64,000 nt of DNA from assembly GCA_020634455.1 (NCBI GenBank), contig JACKBQ010000001.1:62001-126000 (forward strand), given 5' to 3'. The position numbers and the translations under genes are program-made. Shown piece after piece: positions 42,864-50,244 of the stretch. Origin of the DNA: Ardenticatenaceae bacterium (GTDB lineage: Bacteria > Chloroflexota > Anaerolineae > Promineifilales > Promineifilaceae). How positions within the stretch are numbered: the stretch's first letter is position 1; each line of letters begins with the position of its first letter. The notes below the pieces were generated by a model that saw nothing but the letters and a program-made list of their open reading frames with translations, searched no databases and had not been told where the DNA came from.

Positions 42864-44111
42864 ATGAGCATGACACATACAACATTTCCCTCCCCAACAA
42901 CTTTACGACCACCCTGGTTAAACCTGTTCCGCGCTGCCTGGATCATGATGGCGGCCGCGATAGTCTTGCTGTTTGTTCTCAGCACCTGGAATACAGCGCA
43001 ACAACCGCTGCCTAGCTGTGTAAAACCTGCATTACCGTGTCCGGCAACGGTTCAGGTAACGCAGGAAGATGCTGCCCTTGCCGTGAGTGCAGGGTTGCCA
43101 ATTGGCCTGTTACCCGTCGTGTTAACCTTTTCGGTGGTTGCCCGGTTGAGTTTAGGGCTGGTGGGTCTGCTAATTTTCTGGCGCAAATCAGACGACTGGA
43201 TGGCCATGTTGGTCTCTGCCGCGTTGATGACCGTGCTGCTTGAAGGATCGCAAGGCGTGCCTGCTGGTCTGGCACCGGTTGTCAGCGTTATTTTTGGGAT
43301 TGGTACGGCGCTGTTTTTGCCGATGCCAGCTATTTTCCCCAACGGCCGTTTCCAGCCTTCCTGGGTTCGTTGGCCGCTCTTGCTCATTGCCACCCCCTTT
43401 GTCATCCTTTCTATGTTTTTTGTAGATGCACCCTTTTATGGCACAGCAACGGCCGTTGTCACTTTACTCTGGATCATTATTTCACTCTATGCTATGCCCT
43501 ACCGCTATTTCAAGGTATCCACACCCATAGAACGGCAGCAGACAAAATGGGTTTTGCTGGGCATATCGGTAACTTTTGTGACGGCGATTTTCTACACAAC
43601 ATTGGTGGCTTTATATCCAGCTTCGCAACCATCACCAACGCGACTCATCTTGCAATTGATCAATGCCCCGCTTTATGCCGTGGGATATGGCTTTTTTGCC
43701 TTTGCCATGCTTCGGGCGATGCTGCGGTACCGCTTGTGGGACATCGAGATTATCATCCGGCGCACGCTGCAATACACGCTGCTTACCGGGCTGCTGGCGC
43801 TCATCTATTTTGGCAGTGTGCTGCTGTTACAATCGGTGTTTACAACAATCACCGGGCAGAAATCAGTCATTTCAATTGTCGTCTCCACGCTGCTGATGGC
43901 TGCTTTTTTTGCCCCGCTGCGCCAGCGGGTGCAAGCCTTCATTGATCGCCGCTTCTACCGCCAAAAGTATAATGCCCAGCAAATCCTGGCCCAGTTTGCC
44001 CAAACCGCGCGGGATGAGGTGGCGCTAGAAACTTTGCGCGGTGAACTGGTCAACGTGGTGCAGAAAACGATGCAGCCTGAGCAAATCACTGTTTGGTTGC
44101 GGGATTCGTAG
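42864..44111 (+). CDS. Sensor-like membrane protein without catalytic domain (paralogue 2)
   Basis: A 415-aa paralogue. An N-terminal helix (WIMMAAAIVLLFVLSTWN) precedes an extracytoplasmic segment with CVKPALPC, two cysteines 8 apart that may form a disulfide. Seven or so further helices follow, including FLPMPAIFPNGRFQPSWVRWP, then RYRLWDIEIIIRRTLQYTLLTGLLALIYFGSVLLLQ and the tail RRFYRQKYNAQQILAQFAQTARDEVALETLRGELVNVVQKTMQPEQITVWLR. Only 29 bp after paralogue 1 and 15 bp before paralogue 3, so one transcript. No clear ribosome-binding site; a second ATG is at 42870. Confidence 0.82.
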   Translation: MSMTHTTFPSPTTLRPPWLNLFRAAWIMMAAAIVLLFVLSTWNTAQQPLPSCVKPALPCPATVQVTQEDAALAVSAGLPIGLLPVVLTFSVVARLSLGLVGLLIFWRKSDDWMAMLVSAALMTVLLEGSQGVPAGLAPVVSVIFGIGTALFLPMPAIFPNGRFQPSWVRWPLLLIATPFVILSMFFVDAPFYGTATAVVTLLWIIISLYAMPYRYFKVSTPIERQQTKWVLLGISVTFVTAIFYTTLVALYPASQPSPTRLILQLINAPLYAVGYGFFAFAMLRAMLRYRLWDIEIIIRRTLQYTLLTGLLALIYFGSVLLLQSVFTTITGQKSVISIVVSTLLMAAFFAPLRQRVQAFIDRRFYRQKYNAQQILAQFAQTARDEVALETLRGELVNVVQKTMQPEQITVWLRDS

Positions 44112-44126
44112 GACTATCTATAGCTT

Positions 44127-45419
44127 ATGGAAAAACAAATCGCTCAGCCCAATTTGCCCGCGCAAAATGCCCCACCGACCTTAGAGGGTCGCTGGTTGAC
44201 TCTGGCGCGGGTCGCCTGGTTGCTGATTACGGCCGTTGGCGTGGTGATGTATGCCATTGGTGCGCAGCTCCTTTTTCAACAATTAGCTACTACTTGCTCC
44301 GGGTCCGACTGCCTGCGGCAGCAGCTGTCGCCCGAAGCGCTGCCTGCCATGGCCGAAATCGGGCTGACGTTGACTGGGTATGCCACTCTCCAACTCATAC
44401 CAACTGTCTTTTTTGCTGTTGTTTGTGTGGCAATGGGCGTGCTCATCTTTTGGCAACGCTCGCATGAGCTGATGGCGTTTTCCAGCTCGCTCTGGTTGGT
44501 TACTTTTGGCCTCACCTTGTTTGAAGAGGAAGTTCGGGCGACAGGTGCGGCGTACCCATGGCTACAGCCAGCCGCCCTCATCGTGGCGTGGCTGGGTGGC
44601 GTCGTTCTGCTGCCGCTTTTCTTTTGCATTTTCCCCAACGGCCGTTTTGCCCCACGCTGGTCAAAATGGGGCTGGCTAATCACGTGCGTTCTCTTTGTCA
44701 GCTTAGGGGCGGCTTCCGAGTTGCTTCCCATCTTTGATGCGATCTATAAGGCGTATGGCGGTTATTTGTGGTTTACCATGCTGCTGGGTGGTATCACCAT
44801 TCAATTTTATCGGTATCGCTATCTTTCCACGGCTAACGAGCGACAACAAACGAAATGGGTTGTTTTTGCCTTTCTGGTAACTGTGGCGGTGCTTGTTATT
44901 ATGTTCTTCATAAATCCACTTTTTCTTGATTTTAGAGTGGCCGAAACCGAAAATGCCGTGCGAAATATCCTCGGCAACGCCATTTCCACCTTTGCTTTTT
45001 TGATGATTCCCCTTGGCATCGGCATATCCATCTTGCGGCATCGCCTTTATGATATTGACGTTATCATTCGCCGGACGATGCAATACTCGATTGTGTCGGC
45101 GGTGTTGGCAGCCGTTTATTTTGGCAGCATTACGGTGATTCAGGGGGGCGTAACGGCCGTTACCGGCACCCAATCCCCCCTTGCCATTGTTCTCTCGACC
45201 TTGCTTGTCGCCGCCCTGTTTAGCCCCCTGCGGCGGCGGGTACAAACGGCCGTTGACCGCCGCTTCTACCGCCAAAAATATGACGCCCAGCAAATCCTGG
45301 CCCAATTCGCCCAAACTGCCCGCGATGAAGTGGAGCTTGAAAACTTAACCAATGAATTGACCCGCATTGTCCAAGAAACGATGCAGCCCGAACAGGCGTC
45401 CATTTGGCTCAAAAAATAG
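44127..45419 (+). CDS. Sensor-like membrane protein without catalytic domain (paralogue 3)
   Basis: A 430-aa paralogue with the same plan: an external segment with CSGSDCLRQQLSP (paired Cys as in paralogues 2 and 4), the FPNGRFAPRWSKWG loop, RYLSTANERQQTKWVVFAF, ILRHRLYDIDVIIRRTMQYSIVSAVLAAVYFGSITVIQ, and a tail RRFYRQKYDAQQILAQFAQTARDEVELENLTNELTRIVQETMQPEQASIWLKK. It ends without any catalytic domain. Last of the tandem triplet; site C of the TTTCGTAACGTTT element begins 4 nt after its stop. Confidence 0.82.
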   Translation: MEKQIAQPNLPAQNAPPTLEGRWLTLARVAWLLITAVGVVMYAIGAQLLFQQLATTCSGSDCLRQQLSPEALPAMAEIGLTLTGYATLQLIPTVFFAVVCVAMGVLIFWQRSHELMAFSSSLWLVTFGLTLFEEEVRATGAAYPWLQPAALIVAWLGGVVLLPLFFCIFPNGRFAPRWSKWGWLITCVLFVSLGAASELLPIFDAIYKAYGGYLWFTMLLGGITIQFYRYRYLSTANERQQTKWVVFAFLVTVAVLVIMFFINPLFLDFRVAETENAVRNILGNAISTFAFLMIPLGIGISILRHRLYDIDVIIRRTMQYSIVSAVLAAVYFGSITVIQGGVTAVTGTQSPLAIVLSTLLVAALFSPLRRRVQTAVDRRFYRQKYDAQQILAQFAQTARDEVELENLTNELTRIVQETMQPEQASIWLKK

Positions 45420-45422
45420 CCG

Positions 45423-45460
45423 TTTCGTAACGTTTAGCAGACGGCCGTTTGATACGCTAT
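45423..45460 (+). promoter_or_regulatory. TTTCGTAACGTTT element, site C
   Basis: Identical 13-mer at 45423-45435, followed by AGCAGACGG and, 29 nt from its start, ATACGCTATAG in the place of GTAAGGTA. It lies 60 nt before the small ORF at 45495 that leads into the cytochrome c gene. Confidence 0.65.
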
Positions 45461-45494
45461 AGACATACCTATCATCTATTCAAGGAGAACCCAT

Positions 45495-45590
45495 ATGTCT
45501 GCTAAACACGCAAACCCTCTTCCCTATCAGCTGGCTGAAGATTACAGTCACACCATCGGCCAGATGATACCCAGCAAGAGGAGAGCATGA
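45495..45590 (+). CDS. 31-aa ORF translationally coupled to cytochrome c gene
   Basis: ATG at 45495 with AAGGAG 7 nt upstream encodes 31 polar residues (MSAKHANPLPYQ at the start, MIPSKRRA at the end); its TGA overlaps the next ATG as ATGATG. It could be a leader peptide, a real micro-protein, or the remnant of a longer gene whose end was replaced. No membrane span. Confidence 0.45.
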   Translation: MSAKHANPLPYQLAEDYSHTIGQMIPSKRRA

Positions 45591-46486
45591 TGAAAATTCT
45601 GCGCATCCTCGGATTTATAGTGCTAGGGCTCGTAGTGCTGGGCGGGGCACTGGTGAGCTATATGTACATCTCAACCACCCGCCGCATCAATGCCACGTAT
45701 GAGGTGCCAGAAGTGGCTGATATCGCTCTACCGACGGATGCCGCCTCACTGGCCGAGGGGCAACGGCTGTTCTTAACGGTCGGCTGTGTGGGCTGCCACG
45801 GTGCCAACGGCGGCGGGATGGTCATGGCTGATGAGCCGGCGGTCGGTTATGTCGCCTCTAGCAACCTCACCTCAGGCAGTGGCGGCGCGGCCAATCAATA
45901 CACCCGTTCTGGCGACTGGGTCCGGGCCATCCGGCACGGCGTTAGCCCAGATGGCAAATCGCTACTGCTCATGCCCGCGCAGGAGTTCGTGAACCTCACA
46001 GATGCCGACATGAGCAAAATCATCGCCTATGTGCAGTCCCTAGAGCCAGTCGACAGCAACTTTGAGCCAAATAACCTCGGGCCAATCGTCCGTGCGGTGT
46101 TTATGGCGGGTGAAGTGGACATGCTCGCGGCCGAGGTCATCGATCATGAGACGGTGGGGCCGTGGGATGTGGAAGTGGGGTCGACCGTAGAATATGGCGA
46201 GTATCTGGCCGTGCGCTGTGCCTCCTGCCACGGCCCTGCCCTTGACGGCAGCTTGCCACCCCCGCCCGGTGGAATACAGCCAGCCAATATCACCCCTCAT
46301 GAAACCGGCATCGGCGGCTGGACGCTTGAAGAGTTCAAGACGGCCATCCAAACCGGCACCCGGCCGGATGGCTCATCAATTGACCCAGCTATGCCTTGGC
46401 CCTATTATTCTCAGCTAACCGATACTGAAGTGGAGGCCATCTATAAATACCTCCAAACAATTGAACCCGTGGCTTCTGCAGAGTAA
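45587..46486 (+). CDS. Di-haem c-type cytochrome, membrane anchored
   Basis: A 299-aa protein: N-terminal membrane helix (residues 4-27, LRILGFIVLGLVVLGGALVSYMY) and two cytochrome c domains with haem motifs CVGCH (67-71) and CASCH (211-215). Each domain has later Met candidates for the sixth ligand (LLLMPAQEF, DPAMPWPYY) and a closing helix ending in YVQSLEP or YKYLQTIEP. Outward-facing electron carrier, similar to the cytochrome subunits of alcohol or aldehyde dehydrogenases; no oxidoreductase gene is next to it. GAGGAG upstream. Codon style is less rich in ACGGCCGT than neighbours, possibly a transferred gene. Confidence 0.88.
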   Translation: MMKILRILGFIVLGLVVLGGALVSYMYISTTRRINATYEVPEVADIALPTDAASLAEGQRLFLTVGCVGCHGANGGGMVMADEPAVGYVASSNLTSGSGGAANQYTRSGDWVRAIRHGVSPDGKSLLLMPAQEFVNLTDADMSKIIAYVQSLEPVDSNFEPNNLGPIVRAVFMAGEVDMLAAEVIDHETVGPWDVEVGSTVEYGEYLAVRCASCHGPALDGSLPPPPGGIQPANITPHETGIGGWTLEEFKTAIQTGTRPDGSSIDPAMPWPYYSQLTDTEVEAIYKYLQTIEPVASAE

Positions 46487-46504
46487 ATAGAAACCCATTC
46501 GCTT

Positions 46505-46532
46505 GTAGGGACGGTTCGCGAACCGTCCCTAC
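46505..46532. repeat. 28-nt perfect palindrome with GTAGGGACGGTTCG arm
   Basis: GTAGGGACGGTTCG at 46505-46518 is followed directly by its inverse complement to 46532, 19 nt after the cytochrome stop. May terminate transcription as a hairpin, but there is no T-run. Confidence 0.75.
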
Positions 46533-46561
46533 CGGACATACAAACGTACAGGGACACCACT

Positions 46562-46752
46562 ATGGCCAATGCCGCAAGCACTCCCAAACATCCCGTCGAA
46601 ATCTCGTTCTATGGGCTCTAGCCATCGCCGGGTGGATTGTTATCGCCGGGCTAAATATCGTCATCTTCTGGGTTGACCTAGTGACCGATCTGTTTCTATC
46701 AGAAACGTTGACGCTTATTTGGCTGAAAAAGGACGTGAGCAGAAATACTTAA
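46562..46752 (+). pseudogene. Frameshifted small membrane-protein remnant
   Basis: ATG 46562 gives MANAASTPKHPVEIS before a stop at 46621. In the frame shifted by one from about 46607 the reading continues as NLVLWALAIAGWIVIAG, then LNIVIFWVDLVTDLF and a charged end KKDVSRNT, stopping at 46752. Together they resemble one protein of about 63 residues with a single membrane helix, split by a frameshift. It could also be a sequencing error. Confidence 0.4.
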
Positions 46753-46795
46753 CGGCCGTTGACAAACCGCAAACCCAAATGGAACAAACGAATTA

Positions 46796-48097
46796 ATGAA
46801 AAATAATGTAACAACCTCCCCTTTATTACCAAGCAACCCCATGTTGCGCAGATTGATATTGGCTGGCTGGTTAGTGATCGCCTGTCTAAGCGTATCGCTC
46901 TTTCTCGTTAATTTGGTTGCAAACTATCCCGAATTGACAACCCCCTGCGAAGGGGTGTTGGGATTTGCAGGAGAGTGTAACGCGAGCGCTATTTCAGCGG
47001 CCGAAATTGCGGTCTTGGAATCCAGAGGCCTTTCAGTGCGTGCCTATGCGCTCGGCTGGATCGTCGTGGGTCTGCTCAATCTACTGATTTATTGCACTTT
47101 GGGCGGCCTCATTCTATGGCGGCAGAGCCATAGCTGGCTAGGGGTGACCGTTTCCTTGGCCTTAATCACTCTTCCGTTCTTCGTTTGGGCGGGCCCCCGC
47201 AACTGGGCAGCCATTCATCCGCTTCTCTTCTGGCCGGGTCTCATTGCCGTGATTATGGGCACGGTTCTTGACGTACTCTTCTTGTTTTTGATGCCGAACG
47301 GCCGTTTTTCCCCCCGCTGGGCCTACATTCCTCTAAGCATTGGCTTATTATTGGGAACCATTCTAACGCTTGGACGCAGTGGCGTTATCGCGATATCAGC
47401 AGAGTTGCTATCACCTCTCTACATTGTCACGCTTGCCATTATTTTTCTGGCCATTGTTTTTCAAATCTATCGCTATAAGTGGGACTCAAACGCTGTGGAG
47501 CGTCAGCAAGCCAAATGGATCATCGTGGCGGTCGCGCTCTTCTTCTCAACATCCCTTGTTTGGGCCATTGTCTTTGGTGGAAGCGTGACTATTCCCAGCG
47601 GTGCCCCTCGTCTGTGGGCCAACTTAGCTGCCATCCTGTATGTTAACCTCTTCGCGCATCCATTTCTCCCCATTGCCATTACGATTGCCATTTTGCGCTA
47701 CAACTTGTGGGGGATTGATAGCTTGATTCGGCGCACGCTGGTTTACGTTGCGCTGTCTGGTCTGCTAGCGATTGTTTATTTTGGCACCATCATCCTGCTG
47801 CAATCGATTTTTGATGCATTCATTGATGCCCAATCGCCGCTGGTCATCGTTGTTTCCACGCTGCTAATTGCCGCCTTGTTTACCCCTCTACGGGGGCGAG
47901 TGCAGACGTTCATCGATCGCCGCTTTTACCGCAAAAAGTACGATGCCCAGCAAGTGCTGGCCCGTTTTGCCCAAACGGCGCGGGATGAGGTCGCCCTCCA
48001 GATGTTGACGGCCGAATTGGCCCAGGTTGTGCAAGAAACGTTTCAGCCAGAGCAAATTTCAGTCTGGCTCAAACCAATTCAGGAAATTCAAAGATAA
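46796..48097 (+). CDS. Sensor-like membrane protein without catalytic domain (paralogue 4)
   Basis: A 433-aa paralogue separated from the first three by the cytochrome gene. It has external TTPCEGVLGFAGECNAS (paired Cys), LFLMPNGRFSPRWAYIPLS, RYKWDSNAVERQQAKWIIVAVAL, ILRYNLWGIDSLIRRTLVYVALSGLLAIVYFGTIILLQ and the tail RRFYRKKYDAQQVLARFAQTARDEVALQMLTAELAQVVQETFQPEQISVWLK. Again no catalytic domain. It ends just before site D and the SpoIIE-type phosphatase gene, which is the most plausible cytoplasmic partner. No obvious ribosome-binding site at the ATG. Confidence 0.82.
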   Translation: MKNNVTTSPLLPSNPMLRRLILAGWLVIACLSVSLFLVNLVANYPELTTPCEGVLGFAGECNASAISAAEIAVLESRGLSVRAYALGWIVVGLLNLLIYCTLGGLILWRQSHSWLGVTVSLALITLPFFVWAGPRNWAAIHPLLFWPGLIAVIMGTVLDVLFLFLMPNGRFSPRWAYIPLSIGLLLGTILTLGRSGVIAISAELLSPLYIVTLAIIFLAIVFQIYRYKWDSNAVERQQAKWIIVAVALFFSTSLVWAIVFGGSVTIPSGAPRLWANLAAILYVNLFAHPFLPIAITIAILRYNLWGIDSLIRRTLVYVALSGLLAIVYFGTIILLQSIFDAFIDAQSPLVIVVSTLLIAALFTPLRGRVQTFIDRRFYRKKYDAQQVLARFAQTARDEVALQMLTAELAQVVQETFQPEQISVWLKPIQEIQR

Positions 48098-48114
48098 CTG
48101 GACGATTTGCTTCG

Positions 48115-48127
48115 TTTCGTAACGTTT
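48115..48127 (+). promoter_or_regulatory. TTTCGTAACGTTT element, site D
   Basis: Identical 13-mer followed by AGCAGACGATAG, 30 nt before the phosphatase ATG at 48157. A GCTATGAT block begins 28 nt from its start. The short distance to the ATG gives a very short leader if it is a promoter. Confidence 0.65.
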
Positions 48128-48156
48128 AGCAGACGATAGCCTGCTATGATGAGGAC

Positions 48157-49776
48157 ATGATGACAACTTTACGAGGATTTTGGCGCAATTTTAGAGGGCA
48201 GAAAGAGGTGGCAGTGGTGGAAACGGCCGTATCCTCTTCCCCCGCCCCCACCACCCAGATCAACAACCTCGATCTGGACATTGCCCCCAACGACCCGCTG
48301 CTGGCCTACGTGCAGCAAAACCCCGGCGTGCTCGATGTGACCCAGCTCAAGCTGGATTCACCTGCCTTAACCGCCATGCGCACCGCAGGCATCCGGCTAG
48401 TCGTGCCGCTGGTGAGCCAGGGCGAGCTGATTGGCCTCATCAACCTCGGCTCCCGCCTGAGCGAGCAGGACTATTCCAGCGACGACCACAAGCTGCTGGC
48501 TGACCTGGCCACCCAAGCGGCACCAGCACTGCGAGTGGCCCAACTGGTCAAACAGCAGCAGCAAGAAGCGGCCGAGCGGGAGCGCATCGAGCAGGAGCTG
48601 AAAGTGGCCCGGCTCATCCAGCAAACCTTGCTGCCGCAAGCCTTGCCTGCGCTGGATGGCTGGGGCGTGGCTGCCTACTACCAGCCCGCCCGCGCCGTCG
48701 GTGGCGATTTTTACGACTTCATCCAGCTGACAGATGGCAAAATGGGCTTCATTGTGGCGGACGTGACGGACAAAGGCGTGCCTGCGGCCCTGGTGATGGC
48801 CACCACCCGCAGCATTTTGCGCGCTGCTGCGGAACGACTGGAAGCGCCAGGTGCGGTTCTGGCCCGCACCAACGACGTACTGGTGCAGGAAATTCCGCCC
48901 AAAATGTTTGTCACCTGCTTCTACGCCGTGCTCGATCCGGCGACGGGGCATCTGCGCTACGCCAACGCGGGCCACGATGTGCCCTACCGCTATACCGCCG
49001 ATGGTATCGTGGAATTGCGGGCCACCGGGATGCCGCTGGGCCTCATGCCCGGCATGGGCTACGACGAAAAAGAGACGACGCTGGCCCCCGGCGAGTACGT
49101 TTTGCTCTACAGCGATGGCCTGGTAGAAGCGCACAATCCAAAACGAGAAATGTTTGGTTTCCCCCGCCTGCAAGAGCTGATGGCCACGCACGCCGACGGT
49201 GACACCCTCAAAGAGTTTCTGCTGGACCAACTGGCTGCCTTTACTGGCCCCGGCTGGGAGCAGGAGGATGACGTGACGCTGGTGACGTTGCAGCGGGAAG
49301 TGGCGAGTGGCGAGTGGCGAGTAGCGAGTGAGGCTTCAATCTCCAGTCTCCAGTCTCCAATCTCCAGTTCCCCCATTGAATTTGAGATTACTTCGCAGCC
49401 GGGGAATGAGCGGGTGGCGATGGAGCGGGTGGCGGAAGTTGTGACGGGATTGCTGCCGGACGGCCGTTTGCAAAAGTTGAAAACGGCCGTTGCCGAAGCC
49501 ACCATGAACGCCATGGAACACGGCAACAAGTACGACCCCGACAAACCAGCGCGGCTCAGGGTATTTGTGGCAGAAACATCCATCCGCGTCACCATCACCG
49601 ATGAGGGCGGCGGGCCACCGCTGAAAACGGCCGACAGCCCCAATTTGGAGGCCAAGCTGGCGGGTGAACAGTCACCGCGCGGCTGGGGGCTGTTCCTCAT
49701 CCAAAACATGGTGGACGAAATGCACGTGCATCAGGATGCGCAGCAGCACACGATTGAACTGGTCATGCGTCGGTAG
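48157..49776 (+). CDS. SpoIIE-type PP2C phosphatase fused to anti-sigma HATPase
   Basis: A 539-aa cytoplasmic regulator. Residues about 35-130 are a truncated GAF-like region, 130-158 a coiled coil, 160-378 a PPM/SpoIIE phosphatase with metal residues D184 (GGDFYD), D202 (VADVTDKG), D320 (YSDG) and D371-D372, and 405-539 an RsbW-like HATPase (TAVAEATMNAMEHGN, ITDEGGGPP, RGWGLFLIQNMVDE). It should dephosphorylate STAS antagonists, while the HATPase rephosphorylates them or binds a sigma factor. The linker 381-405 is encoded by repeat DNA. It leads a group with STAS, kinase and STAS genes and has element D upstream. Confidence 0.92.
   Translation: MMTTLRGFWRNFRGQKEVAVVETAVSSSPAPTTQINNLDLDIAPNDPLLAYVQQNPGVLDVTQLKLDSPALTAMRTAGIRLVVPLVSQGELIGLINLGSRLSEQDYSSDDHKLLADLATQAAPALRVAQLVKQQQQEAAERERIEQELKVARLIQQTLLPQALPALDGWGVAAYYQPARAVGGDFYDFIQLTDGKMGFIVADVTDKGVPAALVMATTRSILRAAAERLEAPGAVLARTNDVLVQEIPPKMFVTCFYAVLDPATGHLRYANAGHDVPYRYTADGIVELRATGMPLGLMPGMGYDEKETTLAPGEYVLLYSDGLVEAHNPKREMFGFPRLQELMATHADGDTLKEFLLDQLAAFTGPGWEQEDDVTLVTLQREVASGEWRVASEASISSLQSPISSSPIEFEITSQPGNERVAMERVAEVVTGLLPDGRLQKLKTAVAEATMNAMEHGNKYDPDKPARLRVFVAETSIRVTITDEGGGPPLKTADSPNLEAKLAGEQSPRGWGLFLIQNMVDEMHVHQDAQQHTIELVMRR
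49297..49370. repeat. Repeat DNA forming an interdomain linker
   Basis: Tandem GTGGCGAGTGGCGA units (49297-49331) then CAATCTCCAGTCTCCAGTC and CAATCTCCAG (49338-49368), the latter from the GGAGATT family otherwise found between genes. In frame within the SpoIIE-type gene, between phosphatase and HATPase. Confidence 0.8.
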
Positions 49777-49781
49777 TTGGT

Positions 49782-49856
49782 GAACGGTGAACGGTAATCG
49801 GTGGTCGGAAAACCGATAACCGATAACGGAAAACCGATTACGGAAAAAACGGAGAA
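49782..49856. repeat. GTAATCGG inverted repeat (second cluster)
   Basis: GGTGAACGGTAATCGGTGG then AACCGATAACCGATAACGG and ACCGATTACGG fold back on each other in the gap between the phosphatase and the first STAS gene. It ends just before the STAS ribosome-binding region. Confidence 0.78.
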
Positions 49857-49861
49857 CGAAG

Positions 49862-50185
49862 ATGACAGAAAAAACCGCAGCTTTTAAAGCTGAAACGAGA
49901 TGGGAGGGGGAAACGGCCGTACTCGACCTGCATGGTGAGATCAACAGTCTGGCCGATGCCGTCCTGGACGCCGCTTACAGTGAGGCTGAGCAAGCCAATC
50001 CCTCCAAAATTATGCTTAACTTTGCCGGGGTAGATTACATCAACAGCACCGGCATCGCCCTGATTGTGGGCTTGCTGGCACGGGCACGAGCCGCGCACCG
50101 GCCCATCGCCGCCAGCGGCCTCAGCGAACATTACCGCGAAATCTTTACCATTACGCGGCTCTCCGACTTTATGGAGATTCAGTAG
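49862..50185 (+). CDS. STAS-domain anti-sigma factor antagonist (first copy)
   Basis: A 107-aa SpoIIAA/RsbV-like protein. FAGVDYINSTGIALIVGLLARAR contains the phosphorylatable serine S62 in the NSTG loop. Predicted target of the upstream phosphatase and of a HATPase kinase in partner switching: dephospho form binds the anti-sigma. The ATG sits 4 nt after the repeat hairpin; a purine-rich GGAGAACGAAG lies upstream. Confidence 0.92.
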   Translation: MTEKTAAFKAETRWEGETAVLDLHGEINSLADAVLDAAYSEAEQANPSKIMLNFAGVDYINSTGIALIVGLLARARAAHRPIAASGLSEHYREIFTITRLSDFMEIQ

Positions 50186-50244
50186 CGGGAGGACAGAGAT
50201 TTGTCCAATCACTATGGTTGGACAAATCCAACCCGACGAAGCCC

